From assembly GCF_900115865.1 (NCBI RefSeq), contig NZ_FOXY01000007.1, forward strand, positions 124,001 to 188,000: a stretch of 64,000 nucleotides of DNA, given 5' to 3'. Source of the DNA: Donghicola eburneus. Its GTDB lineage: Bacteria; Pseudomonadota; Alphaproteobacteria; Rhodobacterales; Rhodobacteraceae. Below the pieces are notes generated by a model, which ran no database searches, was not told where the DNA came from, and saw only the letters and a program-made list of their open reading frames with translations. A program made the position numbers and the translations under genes. How positions within the stretch are numbered: the stretch's first letter is position 1; every line of letters begins with the position of its first letter. This document shows, piece by piece, positions 16,627-25,536 of this stretch.

Positions 16627-17805
16627 ATGATCCCTTCGGTTCTGCCCACTTACAATCGTGCTCCGCTATCCTTCGTCAAAGGCGAAGGCAGCTGGTTGAT
16701 CGAGGCTGATGGCCGACGTTTTCTCGACCTCGGTGCGGGGATCGCGGTAAACGCCCTTGGCCACGCCAACCCGGCCCTGACCGAGGCGCTGACCACCCAA
16801 GCCCAGAACCTGTGGCATGTGTCGAACCTCTACCAAATCCCGCAGCAGCAACAGCTGGCGGACAAGCTGGTCGATGCCACCTTTGCCGACACCGTGTTTT
16901 TCACCAACTCGGGTACCGAAAGCTGCGAGTTGGCGGTCAAGATGGCGCGCAAGTACTGGCACGACAAAGGCCAGCCGGAACGGCATGTGATCATAACTTT
17001 CGACGGCAGCTTCCATGGCCGGTCCTCGGCCGGTATCGCCGCCGCTGGCAGCGAGAAGATGACCAAAGGCTTCGCGCCCTTGCTGCCCGGTTTCCGTCAT
17101 CTGCCCTTTGGGGATCACGACGCGATCAAAGAGGCAATGAAGCAGCCCGATGTGGCCGGGATCCTGATTGAGCCTGTGCAGGGCGAGGGCGGTATCCGTC
17201 CGCTGCCCGATGTCTGCCTCAAGGGCATCCGCGCGCTGTGCGACGAAACCGGCGCTCTGATGATGCTGGACGAAGTGCAGTGCGGCGTCTCGCGGACCGG
17301 CAAACTCTTTGCCCATGAATGGGCCGGCGTGAGCCCTGACATCATGATGGTCGCCAAAGGCATCGGCGGCGGCTTCCCCCTTGGCGCTGTCCTCGCAACC
17401 GAAGACGCCGCCAGCGGCATGACCGCAGGTACCCATGGCTCGACCTATGGCGGCAACCCACTGGGCTGCGCTGTGGGCAACAAGGTCATGGAGATCGTCA
17501 GCGATCCCGCCTTCCTCGAGGATGTGAACCGCAAGGCAGGCCTGCTGCGGCAGGGGCTGGAGTCCCTCGTTGCGCGCTTCCCCGATGTGTTCGAGTCCGT
17601 CCGCGGCCTTGGTCTCATGCTGGGCATCAAATGCAAGGTCACCAACGTCGACGTGGTCAAAGCCGCCTACGACGCGGGCCTGCTGACCGTGCCCGCAGGT
17701 GACAATGTTGTGCGCCTGCTGCCTGCCCTGAACATCCCTGACGAAGACATTGCCGAAGCTCTCAACCGCTTTGAGAAGGTCGCAACCGAAGTGCAACCTT
17801 CCTGA
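16627..17805 (+). CDS. argD: Acetylornithine aminotransferase
   Basis: PLP enzyme of arginine synthesis converting N-acetylglutamate semialdehyde to N-acetylornithine with glutamate as donor. 392 aa, class III aminotransferase: TNSGTESCELAVKMARKY (about 94-111), the DEVQCGVSRTGKLFAHE segment (about 216-232) and the PLP lysine in MVAKGIGGGFPLGA (about 243-256), then GGNPLGCAVGN. AAGGAAG precedes the ATG. argF lies downstream, separated by a palindromic repeat, and the two form the argDF pair common in this group. Confidence 0.96.
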   Translation: MIPSVLPTYNRAPLSFVKGEGSWLIEADGRRFLDLGAGIAVNALGHANPALTEALTTQAQNLWHVSNLYQIPQQQQLADKLVDATFADTVFFTNSGTESCELAVKMARKYWHDKGQPERHVIITFDGSFHGRSSAGIAAAGSEKMTKGFAPLLPGFRHLPFGDHDAIKEAMKQPDVAGILIEPVQGEGGIRPLPDVCLKGIRALCDETGALMMLDEVQCGVSRTGKLFAHEWAGVSPDIMMVAKGIGGGFPLGAVLATEDAASGMTAGTHGSTYGGNPLGCAVGNKVMEIVSDPAFLEDVNRKAGLLRQGLESLVARFPDVFESVRGLGLMLGIKCKVTNVDVVKAAYDAGLLTVPAGDNVVRLLPALNIPDEDIAEALNRFEKVATEVQPS

Positions 17806-17810
17806 CTTCA

Positions 17811-17888
17811 TCTTTGTGAAAATACTCCGGGGGAGTCCGCGATACGCGGACGGGGGCAGCGCCCCCCTGGACCTCGGCCCCAAAGAAA
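17811..17888 (+). repeat. Long palindromic intergenic repeat, copy A
   Basis: About 78 bp between argD and argF. It contains three consecutive hairpins: CTCC-GGG-GGAG, GTCCGCG-ATA-CGCGGAC and GGGGGC-AGC-GCCCCC. CTTTG at the left and CAAAG at the right bound the whole. Other copies are at 20342-20400 (inverted) and 22519-22595. Confidence 0.88.
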
Positions 17889-17897
17889 GACACCGAC

Positions 17898-18824
17898 ATG
17901 AACCATTTCCTCGACATCCATAAAACGGATCAAGCCGACCTTCATAACATGATCGACCTCGCGGCGCGTATGAAAGCGGACCGCGCGGGCCTGCCCAAAG
18001 GTCGCCTGGACGCGGACAATGCGCTGGATGGCCGTATGGTCGCTCTGATCTTTGAAAAGCCTTCGACCCGCACACGCGTTAGCTTTGACGTCGGTATTCG
18101 TCAGATGGGTGGTCAGACGATGCTTCTGTCGGGCAAGGATATGCAGCTAGGCCACGGGGAAACCATCGCGGACACCGCGCGGGTTTTGTCGCGCTATGTC
18201 GATGCGATCATGATTCGGACCTTTGACGAATCGGTTCTGCTGGAACTGGCAGAGTACTCGGACGTACCCGTGATCAACGGCCTGACTGACCGCACGCACC
18301 CCTGCCAGATCATGGCGGACCTTCTGACCTATCAAGAGCACCGCGGTGATATCGCGGGCAAGAAAGTGGTCTGGTCCGGCGACGGCAACAACGTCTGCGC
18401 GTCCTTCCTGCATGCGGCTGGACAGTTCGGTTTCGACTTCACCTTTACCGGCCCCGAAAAGCTCGACCCCGAGGCAGAGTTCATTGGCTATGCCCGCTCC
18501 AAAGGTGTTCAGGTGTCGATTGAGCGGGATCCGTTCAAGGCGGTCGAAGGTGCCGATTTGGTTGTGACAGACACATGGGTGTCCATGCACGATAGCCAAT
18601 CGACCAAAGAACGCAGGCATAATCTGCTGCGCCCCTATCAGGTCAATGACGATCTTATGGCGGCCGCCAAAGACGACGCTCTGTTCATGCACTGCCTGCC
18701 CGCACACCGCGGCGAAGAAGTGACCAGCAGCGTCATGGACGGTCCCCAAAGCGTGATTTTCGACGAGGCGGAAAACCGTCTGCATGCGCAGAAAGCTGTC
18801 GTGCGCTGGTGCCTCGGGCTCTGA
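17898..18824 (+). CDS. argF: Ornithine carbamoyltransferase
   Basis: Joins ornithine and carbamoyl phosphate to give citrulline. 308 aa with the carbamoyl-phosphate motif [13 protein letters not shown] (about 53-65), [14 protein letters not shown] (about 130-143, ornithine side) and the catalytic [11 protein letters not shown] near residue 265. The length is normal. Second gene of argDF; the repeat between the genes could modulate readthrough or mRNA stability. Confidence 0.97.
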   Translation: MNHFLDIHKTDQADLHNMIDLAARMKADRAGLPKGRLDADNALDGRMVALIFEKPSTRTRVSFDVGIRQMGGQTMLLSGKDMQLGHGETIADTARVLSRYVDAIMIRTFDESVLLELAEYSDVPVINGLTDRTHPCQIMADLLTYQEHRGDIAGKKVVWSGDGNNVCASFLHAAGQFGFDFTFTGPEKLDPEAEFIGYARSKGVQVSIERDPFKAVEGADLVVTDTWVSMHDSQSTKERRHNLLRPYQVNDDLMAAAKDDALFMHCLPAHRGEEVTSSVMDGPQSVIFDEAENRLHAQKAVVRWCLGL

Positions 18825-18872
18825 TCCTCTGCGCGCCTGCACAGGCCATCTTCACTTAAAACCGCTTGATGT

Positions 18873-18890
18873 TCGCGCTAACACCGTTAG
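18873..18890. promoter_or_regulatory. Possible operator upstream of gnd
   Basis: CTAAC-ACC-GTTAG (18878-18890) preceded by GCG. The half-site GCGCTAAC recalls LacI/GntR-type gluconate operators. It lies 31 bases before the gnd start. The assignment is tentative. Confidence 0.25.
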
Positions 18891-18920
18891 ATATCACACC
18901 AGTTATGATAGGAGTGATTA

Positions 18921-20336
18921 ATGGCTGAGGCACAGAAGATCGGTTTGATCGGCTTGGGAACCATGGGCAGCGCGCTGGCGCTGAACCTGGCGGAAAAAGG
19001 CGCGCATGTCGTTGTCCAGAACCGGACCCACGCACGCGTTCCCGAATTCATCTCCGAGGCTGGTGATCTGGCCTCGAACCTAGAGGGTGCAGGCGATCTG
19101 GCCGATCTGGTCGCACGTCTGCCCCAGCCGCGGTTCATCATTCTGATGACCCCCGCAGGCGGCCCCACCGACGCTATGATCGAAGACCTGAAGCCGTTGC
19201 TGGCGCAAGGTGACACGCTGATCGACGCGGGCAACTCCGACTTCCACGACACCCGTCGCCGCACTGCGGACATGGAAGCTGCTGGCTTCAAGTTCCTTGG
19301 TATGGGCGTATCGGGCGGCGAAGAGGGGGCACGCCACGGTCCCAGCATCATGGTTGGCGGCACCGAAGACGCCTATGCGCCCGTCAAAGACATCATCGAA
19401 GCAATCTCGGCCAAGTTCGAAGGCGCTCCTTGCGCTGCACATCTGGGCCCCGATGGTGCGGGCCACTTTGTGAAAACCGTGCACAACGGCATCGAATACG
19501 CTGACATGCAGATGATCGCCGAAGTCTACGGTCTGCTGCGGGACGCTGGCTGGGATGCAGCCAAAATCGGCGGACTGTTTGGCGATTGGGGCAAAGGTGA
19601 TCTGGGTTCCTACTTGGTCGAAGTTACCGAAGCTGTTCTCACAGCCACCGACCCCGAGAGTGGCGCGGCAATGGTCGATGTCATCGCGGACAAAGCGGGC
19701 CAAAAAGGCACAGGCCGTTGGACAGTGATCGAAGCTCTGAAGCTTGGCCAATCCGCCAGCACTATCGAAGCGGCCGTCGCGGCGCGCTCTTGGTCGGCAG
19801 AGCCCGAGGTCCGCAATGCAGGTGAGGCAGCTCTGGTCCCTGCTGGCACCGAGGCTGTGACCGTCGAGCCCGAAGACTTGAAGAACGCGTTCCTTGCGGC
19901 CCGGATTCTGGCCTACGCGCAGGGCTTCCGTGTCCTGCAGGCCGCATCGGACACCTATGAGTGGGATCTGGACATGGCCCGCGTCGCCGAGGTCTGGCGC
20001 GCAGGCTGTATCATCCGCAGTGTCCTCCTGGACGAGATCAGCAGCGCCCATCGCGCAGGTCTGCCGAGCGGTCAGCTTTATTTGGCGGATGGTCTGCTGC
20101 AGAAAGTCACCGGCGGACTGCCCGCCCTGCGCCGTGTTGTGGCCGCTGCCGCCATTTCGGGTCAGCCCGCTCCAGCATTGGCAAGCGCTCTGTCGTTCAT
20201 CGACACCATGCGTCACGGACGTGGCACCACGAACTTGATCCAAGCCCAGCGTGACTATTTTGGCGCTCACGGGTTCGAGCGCGTGGATAGCGACGAAACC
20301 GGTCTGCACGGTCCTTGGGCTGGCCACGGAATGTAA
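18921..20336 (+). CDS. gnd: 6-phosphogluconate dehydrogenase, decarboxylating
   Basis: Oxidises 6-phosphogluconate to ribulose 5-phosphate, CO2 and NADPH. 471 aa. The N-terminal Rossmann motif is IGLIGLGTMGSALALNLAEKG (about 7-27), the family signature GMGVSGGEEGARHGPSIMVGG runs over about 130-150, the catalytic segment KTVHNGIEYADMQMIAEVY is at about 185-203, and the all-helical C-terminal domain is complete. GGAG is eight bases before ATG. It stands alone, without zwf or pgl neighbours, and is followed by a repeat and a terminator. Confidence 0.95.
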   Translation: MAEAQKIGLIGLGTMGSALALNLAEKGAHVVVQNRTHARVPEFISEAGDLASNLEGAGDLADLVARLPQPRFIILMTPAGGPTDAMIEDLKPLLAQGDTLIDAGNSDFHDTRRRTADMEAAGFKFLGMGVSGGEEGARHGPSIMVGGTEDAYAPVKDIIEAISAKFEGAPCAAHLGPDGAGHFVKTVHNGIEYADMQMIAEVYGLLRDAGWDAAKIGGLFGDWGKGDLGSYLVEVTEAVLTATDPESGAAMVDVIADKAGQKGTGRWTVIEALKLGQSASTIEAAVAARSWSAEPEVRNAGEAALVPAGTEAVTVEPEDLKNAFLAARILAYAQGFRVLQAASDTYEWDLDMARVAEVWRAGCIIRSVLLDEISSAHRAGLPSGQLYLADGLLQKVTGGLPALRRVVAAAAISGQPAPALASALSFIDTMRHGRGTTNLIQAQRDYFGAHGFERVDSDETGLHGPWAGHGM

Positions 20337-20341
20337 TTCTG

Positions 20342-20400
20342 GGTCTGGGGGCGCTGCTCCCGCGCCTGTTGCAGGCAGACTCCCCCAGAGTTTTACAAAG
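20342..20400 (-). repeat. Long palindromic intergenic repeat, copy B (inverted, divergent)
   Basis: Read on the minus strand it starts CTTTG, then AAACTC and GGGGGAGTC, a hairpin GCCTG-CAA-CAGGC where copies A and C have GTCCGC...GCGGAC, and ends with AGCGCCCCC. The stem sequence differs from A and C but the pairing is kept. It lies six bases after the gnd stop. Confidence 0.72.
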
Positions 20401-20410
20401 ACAACGATTA

Positions 20411-20440
20411 TGCCGCCTTGGTTTTCAGGGCGGCATTTTT
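20411..20440 (+). terminator. Rho-independent terminator of gnd
   Basis: TGCCGCC (20411-20417) pairs with GGCGGCA (20429-20435), followed by TTTTT (20436-20440). It also lies just past the convergent 122-aa gene. Confidence 0.82.
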
Positions 20441-20442
20441 CG

Positions 20443-20811
20443 TCAGATGAGCCCGCGCGAGAGTACGACGAGCAGGTAGATCGCGAGTATGACGATGAGG
20501 TTCATCGCGATGCCGCGCAGGATTTGGATGCGTTTGTTCCTGCGGTCTGGGGCGGTGCCGCGGCCAATATACTTCTTCAGAAGAGCCACATTTTGCGCAG
20601 CATTCTCTGTATCCACTTGTAGCGCAAGTTTCGGATGGCCCGCGAGGCGGCTTGCTTCGGCGAGTTCAGTCGCGGCGCGTTTGGCTTTGCGTGGCAGCTT
20701 ACGACCCGCTTTGGCGGCTTGGACATCAAGCGAACGGCCCTTGATCCCAAGGCGGGATTGCATCTGGCTGGACAGATCAGCCTCGAGTGTCACGATTTCG
20801 CGCGGGTCCAT
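20443..20811 (-). CDS. Hypothetical protein with C-terminal membrane anchor, 122 aa
   Basis: The N-terminal 90 residues are charged and helical (about 12% Lys plus Arg; LGIKGRSLDVQAAKAGRKLPRKAKRAATELAEA), followed by one membrane segment near the end (NLIVILAIYLLVVLSRGLI). The topology suggests a tail-anchored inner-membrane protein. No named family is recognised. Convergent with gnd, divergent from the hydrolase gene. Confidence 0.7.
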   Translation of the reverse strand: MDPREIVTLEADLSSQMQSRLGIKGRSLDVQAAKAGRKLPRKAKRAATELAEASRLAGHPKLALQVDTENAAQNVALLKKYIGRGTAPDRRNKRIQILRGIAMNLIVILAIYLLVVLSRGLI

Positions 20812-20903
20812 GGGTCATCCTTCTCGCCATCCGTGGCGTAAGATGGTTTATCAGGGGATGAGACTGACTGGAATGCAACCGAGCTTTGGATATTTACACA
20901 AAG

Positions 20904-21680
20904 ATGTTGAATTTTGACACGTATGGCGCGGGCGAGCCGTCCCTGATGATCGTTCATGGCCTGTATGGCTCTGCACGGAATTGGGGGGTGATTTCGCGCC
21001 GCCTGTCCGAAGACCGCAGGGTGATTGCCGTGGATCAGCGGAACCATGGAGAGAGCCCTTGGTACGACGCGCATACCTATCACGATATGGCGCAGGATTT
21101 GGCACAGGTGATCGAGGCAGAGATGCCCGACGGCGCCATCGTCCTTGGGCACTCTATGGGGGGCAAAGCTGCAATGGTTTTGGCCCTGACACGACCAGAG
21201 TTGGCTAAGGGGCTGGTGGTCGCAGATATTGCGCCGGTGACGTATACCCACTCGCAGATCCAGTTTGTCGAGGCGATGCAAGCGTTGGACCTGTCGCAGG
21301 TGAGCACGCGTGGGGACGCGAACCGGTTGATGCAAGAGACGGTGCCCGATGATGGTGTTCGGGCATTTCTTCTGCAGTCTTTGGACGTCAAGGAACGGCG
21401 GTGGCGTCTGAATCTGGATGTGCTGGCCAAAGAGATGGCGACAGTAACGGGCTGGCCAGAAGCAGAGATGCAGGGGCGCACCTATGCGGGGCCTGCGGTG
21501 TTTATCTCTGGCGCGAACAGCGACTATGTCAGTCCAGAGGGTCGTGATGCGGCCAAGGCCCATTTCCCCACAGCGAAATTTTTCAAGATTCCAGGTGCAG
21601 GCCATTGGCTGCACGCTGAGAAGCCACGCGAATTCGAAGCCGCCGTGAAAACGTGGATTGACGCTCAGGCGTTCTCGTAA
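20904..21680 (+). CDS. Alpha/beta hydrolase (YbfF-type esterase)
   Basis: 258 aa from MLNFDTYGAG. Motifs: HGLYGSARNW with the oxyanion-hole glycine (about residues 18-27), VDQRNHGESP (about 42-51), the nucleophile elbow GHSMGG (about 82-87), a late Asp in SGANSDYVSP, and the catalytic His in GAGHWLHAEKP. It is close to the YbfF/ABHD11-like acyl-esterase group; the substrate is not known. An in-frame ATG at 20886 would add six residues and cannot be excluded. The 3' end overlaps the convergent small membrane gene by 16 bases. Confidence 0.88.
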   Translation: MLNFDTYGAGEPSLMIVHGLYGSARNWGVISRRLSEDRRVIAVDQRNHGESPWYDAHTYHDMAQDLAQVIEAEMPDGAIVLGHSMGGKAAMVLALTRPELAKGLVVADIAPVTYTHSQIQFVEAMQALDLSQVSTRGDANRLMQETVPDDGVRAFLLQSLDVKERRWRLNLDVLAKEMATVTGWPEAEMQGRTYAGPAVFISGANSDYVSPEGRDAAKAHFPTAKFFKIPGAGHWLHAEKPREFEAAVKTWIDAQAFS

Positions 21681-21850
21681 ATCTGCTTGGCGATAAACCA
21701 ACTGATGGGCAGCGCCGCAACAAAGCCGACGGCTGAGGCGATCAGGATCGGGACCAACGTGTCATAGCCCATCACGAGAACGACCACGATAAACGTGCCC
21801 ATCAGGGTGGTGGAGATCAGAGAAAACAGGGTTGTGGCTAGTCGGAACAT
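21665..21850 (-). CDS. Small two-TM membrane protein, 61 aa
   Basis: Two hydrophobic segments (about 7-28 and 33-55) joined by GYDTL, ending in FIAKQIYENA. Relatives in Rhodobacterales are sometimes labelled CTP synthetase; nothing in this sequence supports that activity, and the label is probably a propagated error. GAGGAGG sits five bases before the second of two consecutive ATGs, so 21850 is preferred to 21853. It overlaps the convergent hydrolase gene by 16 bases. Confidence 0.75.
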   Translation of the reverse strand: MFRLATTLFSLISTTLMGTFIVVVLVMGYDTLVPILIASAVGFVAALPISWFIAKQIYENA

Positions 21851-21926
21851 CATGGCCTCCTCGGGCAATTGCGCGTCACCCGAGGATATTTATATGCATT
21901 ATTCAGAATGTGATCTTTGATCTGGA

Positions 21927-22442
21927 TCAGCGTTTCTTCACATACTTGGTCAAGATGACGATCCGCTGGCCCTCGACGCGGCCCTCAATGTGCTCTGCAT
22001 TGTCTTGAACCAGTGAAATACGGGGGACAGAAGTGCCGCGCTTGGCCGTGAAGCCGCCACCTTTGACGGGCAGATCCTTGATCAATACGACCGTGTCGCC
22101 AGCGGCCAATTGCACGCCGTTTGAGTCGCGATGGATGGTTTCCTTGATCTCGTTCTCAACCCAAGCGCGCCGCTCTTCATCCAGCCAAACCTGATCGCTC
22201 AGATCGCGGGCCCAGTCATGGTCTGACAGGCGCTCCAGCAGACGTACTGCCAGAACCTGAGTGGCTGCATCCTCGGACCACATGGCCGAACCAAGGCAGC
22301 GCCAATGATCAGGCTCGGTCGTCTCGGCGATTTGAGCCGCACAGACATCGCAAATTTCGGTTGTGGCGCCTTCGGGACCTCCTGTGACGGCGTAGGCAGA
22401 GGTCGAGGTTTCGGCGGAACACAGGGCGCAGGGCATCGGCAA
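21927..22442 (-). CDS. PhnA domain protein (YjdM-like)
   Basis: 171 aa. An N-terminal zinc-ribbon-like part has CALC and CDVC (about residues 5-8 and 31-34). The C-terminal PhnA domain contains DSNGVQLAAGDTVVLIKDLPVKGGGFTAKRGT (about 106-137) and ends VEGQRIVILTKYVKKR. Despite the name, the family is not shown to be a phosphonate hydrolase. Two ATGs (22442, 22436) are possible starts. Monocistronic, with no phosphonate genes nearby. Confidence 0.85.
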   Translation of the reverse strand: MPMPCALCSAETSTSAYAVTGGPEGATTEICDVCAAQIAETTEPDHWRCLGSAMWSEDAATQVLAVRLLERLSDHDWARDLSDQVWLDEERRAWVENEIKETIHRDSNGVQLAAGDTVVLIKDLPVKGGGFTAKRGTSVPRISLVQDNAEHIEGRVEGQRIVILTKYVKKR

Positions 22443-22518
22443 ACTTTCAGGTTGGGTCTCGTTGCCCTCCCTTAGGCCAAGAGGCGCAGGTCGAAAACAT
22501 ACATCTCACCCGCGTCTT

Positions 22519-22595
22519 TCATCTTTGCCCAAATACTCCGGGGGAGTCCGCGGCAAGCGGACGGGGGCAGCGCCCCCCAAATCCCGCCCAAAGAA
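22519..22595 (+). repeat. Long palindromic intergenic repeat, copy C
   Basis: It matches copy A through AAATACTCCGGGGGAG and the GC-rich hairpins. The middle stem here is GTCCGC-GGCAA-GCGGAC, shorter than in A but still paired. The ends are again CTTTG and CAAAG. Located between phnA and the lepA terminator. Confidence 0.88.
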
Positions 22596-22615
22596 AAAGG
22601 CGCCCGAAGGCGCCT
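22594..22615 (-). terminator. Rho-independent terminator of lepA
   Basis: On the minus strand GGCGCC-TTCG-GGCGCC is followed by five T (complement of 22594-22598), seven bases after the lepA stop. Confidence 0.9.
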
Positions 22616-22621
22616 CTCCAA

Positions 22622-24421
22622 TCAATCGTCCATCTTGAGCGCGTTGATAAACGCCTCTTGGGGGATTTCGACGCGGCCGAACTGGCGCATCTTTTTCTTA
22701 CCGGCTTTTTGCTTCTCCAGCAGCTTCCGCTTACGAGTAGCGTCACCACCGTAACACTTCGCAGTAACGTCCTTGCGCAGCGCGGCAAGCGTTTCGCGGG
22801 CAATCACCTTGCCGCCGATTGCGGCCTGAATCGGGATCTTGAACATGTGGCGAGGGATCAGCTCTTTAAGCTTCTCGCACATGGCGCGGCCGCGCATTTC
22901 AGCGCGGGTGCGGTGGACCATGATCGAGAGTGCATCCACAGGCTCGTCGTTCACGAGAATCTGCATCTTCACCAGCGTGTCTTCGCGGTAGCCGGTCATC
23001 TGATAGTCAAAGGATGCATAGCCCTTGGTCACCGACTTTAGGCGGTCGTAGAAGTCAAAGACCACCTCGTTCAGCGGCAGGTCATAGACCGCCATCGCGC
23101 GGCTGCCCGCGTAGGTCAGATCTTCTTGGATGCCGCGGCGATCCTGACACAGCTTCAGCACGTCACCAAGGTACTCATCGGGGACCATGATCGTCGCTTT
23201 GATGCGCGGTTCCTCAATGCGGTCAACCTTCGACGGGTCGGGCATATCAGCCGGGTTGTGCAGCTCGATCAGCTCACCGTCGCGCATGTAGATGTGGTAG
23301 ACCACGCTCGGCGCGGTGGTGATCAGCTCGATGTTGTACTCGCGCTCGATCCGGTCGCGGATCACCTCAAGGTGCAACAGACCAAGGAAGCCGCAGCGGA
23401 AGCCAAAGCCCAGAGCGGCCGAGCTTTCCATCTCGTAGCTGAAGGACGCGTCGTTCAGAGCCAGCTTTTCGATCGCGTTGCGCAGGTCGTCGAATTCGGC
23501 GCTGTCCACGGGGAAGAGACCACAGAACACCACAGGGATCGAAGGTTTAAATCCGGGCAGGGCGGTTTCGCAGCCCTTCTTCTCGGTGGTGATCGTGTCA
23601 CCGACGCGGGTGTCGCGGACCTGTTTGATCGATGCGGTCAGGAAGCCGATCTCGCCCGGTCCAAGCTCTGCGATGTCTTGCATCTGCGGACGGAAGACAC
23701 CCAGCTTTTCAACGGGGTACTGGCCGCCGGTTTTCATCATTTTGATCCGGTCGCCTTTTTTGATGACACCGTCGACCACGCGGATAATGACCACAACACC
23801 GAGGTAGGGGTCATAGTAGCTGTCTACCAGCATCGCCTTGAGCGGTGCGTTGCGGTCGCCTTTGGGCGCAGGCAGGCGGGTGACGATGGCTTCGAGCACA
23901 TCGGGGATGCCGACGCCGGTCTTGGCCGAGATATGAACGGAGTCTGACGCGTCGATTCCGATCACGTCTTCGATCTGCTCGGCTACTCGCTCGCAATCGG
24001 ATGCGGGCAGGTCGACCTTGTTCAGGACGGGCACGATCTCGTGGTCCGCGTCGATCGCCTGATACACGTTGGCCAGAGTCTGCGCCTCGACGCCTTGGGT
24101 CGAGTCGACAACCAAGAGCGATCCCTCGACCGCCTGCATCGAGCGGCTGACCTCATACGAGAAGTCCACGTGGCCGGGGGTGTCGATCAGGTTCAGCACA
24201 TAGGTCTGGCCGTCCTTGGCCGGATAGTCGATCCGGACGGTGTTCGCCTTGATGGTGATCCCGCGCTCGCGCTCGATGTCCATGGAGTCCAGAAGCTGGG
24301 CCTTCATGTCACGTTCGGCGACGGTGCCAGTCAATTGAATCAGCCGGTCGGCCAGGGTGGATTTACCGTGGTCGATGTGGGCAACGATCGAGAAATTGCG
24401 GATGTTCGAGAGCTCTGTCAT
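22622..24421 (-). CDS. lepA: Translation elongation factor 4 (LepA)
   Basis: Ribosomal GTPase (back-translocase). 599 aa, the usual length. G1 AHIDHGKST (about 13-21), the switch region with [12 protein letters not shown] (about 50-61), DTPGHVDF (about 82-89), NKVDLPAS (about 136-143), and the LepA-specific C-terminal domain ([38 protein letters not shown]). The start at 24421 ([17 protein letters not shown]) is the family start; a longer frame from 24511 is not conserved. Confidence 0.98.
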   Translation of the reverse strand: MTELSNIRNFSIVAHIDHGKSTLADRLIQLTGTVAERDMKAQLLDSMDIERERGITIKANTVRIDYPAKDGQTYVLNLIDTPGHVDFSYEVSRSMQAVEGSLLVVDSTQGVEAQTLANVYQAIDADHEIVPVLNKVDLPASDCERVAEQIEDVIGIDASDSVHISAKTGVGIPDVLEAIVTRLPAPKGDRNAPLKAMLVDSYYDPYLGVVVIIRVVDGVIKKGDRIKMMKTGGQYPVEKLGVFRPQMQDIAELGPGEIGFLTASIKQVRDTRVGDTITTEKKGCETALPGFKPSIPVVFCGLFPVDSAEFDDLRNAIEKLALNDASFSYEMESSAALGFGFRCGFLGLLHLEVIRDRIEREYNIELITTAPSVVYHIYMRDGELIELHNPADMPDPSKVDRIEEPRIKATIMVPDEYLGDVLKLCQDRRGIQEDLTYAGSRAMAVYDLPLNEVVFDFYDRLKSVTKGYASFDYQMTGYREDTLVKMQILVNDEPVDALSIMVHRTRAEMRGRAMCEKLKELIPRHMFKIPIQAAIGGKVIARETLAALRKDVTAKCYGGDATRKRKLLEKQKAGKKKMRQFGRVEIPQEAFINALKMDD

Positions 24422-24727
24422 GCACGGCGATATGCGGTGGAAAACAGGTTTGGTCAAGCGACTCGATGGGGCCAGAGCCCCTGTTTTGCAGCTTTTTGAT
24501 CGACCGAGCACACCTAACAGATTCGTTCATCGCGCCAGATCACACGGCTGTTGCGATCCCGATGCCCATTTCTGCGCCTGATCTGACGTCCGAAGGGATG
24601 GGTTCATCGGCAAATCAATGCCGATGACAACAATTCCATGGAACAAACGGGTAGCGTTTATTGAAAGAAAGCGGCGCTTACGGCATGCTCCTTGCGAATA
24701 GCAGTTTATAGCTAGGGACGAGCAGTG
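24422..24727. other. Divergent intergenic region without a gene
   Basis: 306 bases between lepA (minus) and the exported 104-aa protein (plus). Frames crossing it are not family-like. Both promoters should be here; AT-rich stretches lie at 24620-24680 and 24695-24720, but no confident promoter was assigned. Confidence 0.4.
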
Positions 24728-25042
24728 ATGATCCGCAAAACCGTTACACTTCTGTGCACCGCCGGTCTTCTGGCCAGCGCAACAGCAACCGCCACGCTGG
24801 CAGGCCCCGTCGAACGCGCATGCCGCCAATCCGACCGCCCTCAGGCCTCGGCCTCGCTCTGTGGCTGCATTGGCCGTGTCGCCGACCAGACGCTGTCCCG
24901 CGCGGATCAGCGCCAGGCCGCAGACTTCTTCAAGGATTCGGACAAGGCGCAGGAGGTCAAAATGTCTGACCGCCGCAGCCACAAGGAATTCTGGGACCGT
25001 TACAAGCGTTTCGGCCAAACCGCAGAGCTTTACTGCTCTTGA
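24728..25042 (+). CDS. Exported hypothetical protein, 104 aa
   Basis: Signal peptide MIRKTVTLLCTAGLLASATATATLAG (cleavage near residue 26), then a small periplasmic domain with four cysteines (VERACRQSD, LCGC, YCS) likely forming disulfides. Similar Rhodobacteraceae proteins carry the name arginine transporter in databases; the sequence has no transporter features and I do not adopt it. A GTG three bases upstream is in frame, but ATG 24728 follows AGGGA at better spacing. It overlaps the convergent phosphatase gene by 13 bases. Confidence 0.78.
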   Translation: MIRKTVTLLCTAGLLASATATATLAGPVERACRQSDRPQASASLCGCIGRVADQTLSRADQRQAADFFKDSDKAQEVKMSDRRSHKEFWDRYKRFGQTAELYCS

Positions 25043-25482
25043 TCGCGCAGCGCGGCGATTAGGCCACGGGCAGCATCCTCGATCATATCCAGCGTGCCGT
25101 CGAAATCGCGGCTGTAATAAGGGTCCGGTACATCTGTGCCGGGCTTTTTGCTGTAGTCCGACAGCATGCGCACCGGCGTCGTGTTTCCCTTGGGGCGCAT
25201 GGCCTGCACATCGCGCTGGTTGTTCTTGTCCATCGTGATGATCAGGTCGAACCGGTCGAAATCGTCTCGGGTAATCTGGCGGGCTCGCAGGGTACTCAGG
25301 TCATAGCCGCGCGAGTTGGCGACCGCTTGCATGGGACCGTACGGGGCTTCGCCCACATGCCATGGGCCGGTGCCTGCGCTGTCTAATGTAAGCTCCAAAT
25401 CCGCTGCCATTGCCCGCACAACGCCCTCTGCCGATGGAGAGCGGCAGATGTTTCCAAGGCAGACGAAGAGGATGCTGGTCAT
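25030..25482 (-). CDS. Low-molecular-weight protein-tyrosine-phosphatase
   Basis: 150 aa. P-loop CLGNICRS has nucleophile C8 and R14, and the general-acid aspartate lies in DVPDPYY (about 118-124). The conserved SAGTGPWHVGE segment is present. It dephosphorylates phosphotyrosine on proteins; no tyrosine kinase or exopolysaccharide genes are adjacent, so a specific partner cannot be inferred. Divergent from cobB. Confidence 0.93.
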   Translation of the reverse strand: MTSILFVCLGNICRSPSAEGVVRAMAADLELTLDSAGTGPWHVGEAPYGPMQAVANSRGYDLSTLRARQITRDDFDRFDLIITMDKNNQRDVQAMRPKGNTTPVRMLSDYSKKPGTDVPDPYYSRDFDGTLDMIEDAARGLIAALRDQEQ

Positions 25483-25536
25483 GGCGGGTTTCCTTTGTCA
25501 GGGTTGAATAAAAACGGGCTAACAGAGGGCAGGGCA

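Noticed and set aside
16666-18075. 469-codon minus-strand frame opposite argD and into argF
   Set aside because: It overlaps two clearly coding plus-strand genes and crosses the palindromic repeat; its composition is that of an antisense frame.
21665-21850. CTP synthetase annotation for the 61-aa membrane protein
   Set aside because: True CTP synthases exceed 500 residues with amidoligase and glutaminase domains; this is a two-TM peptide.
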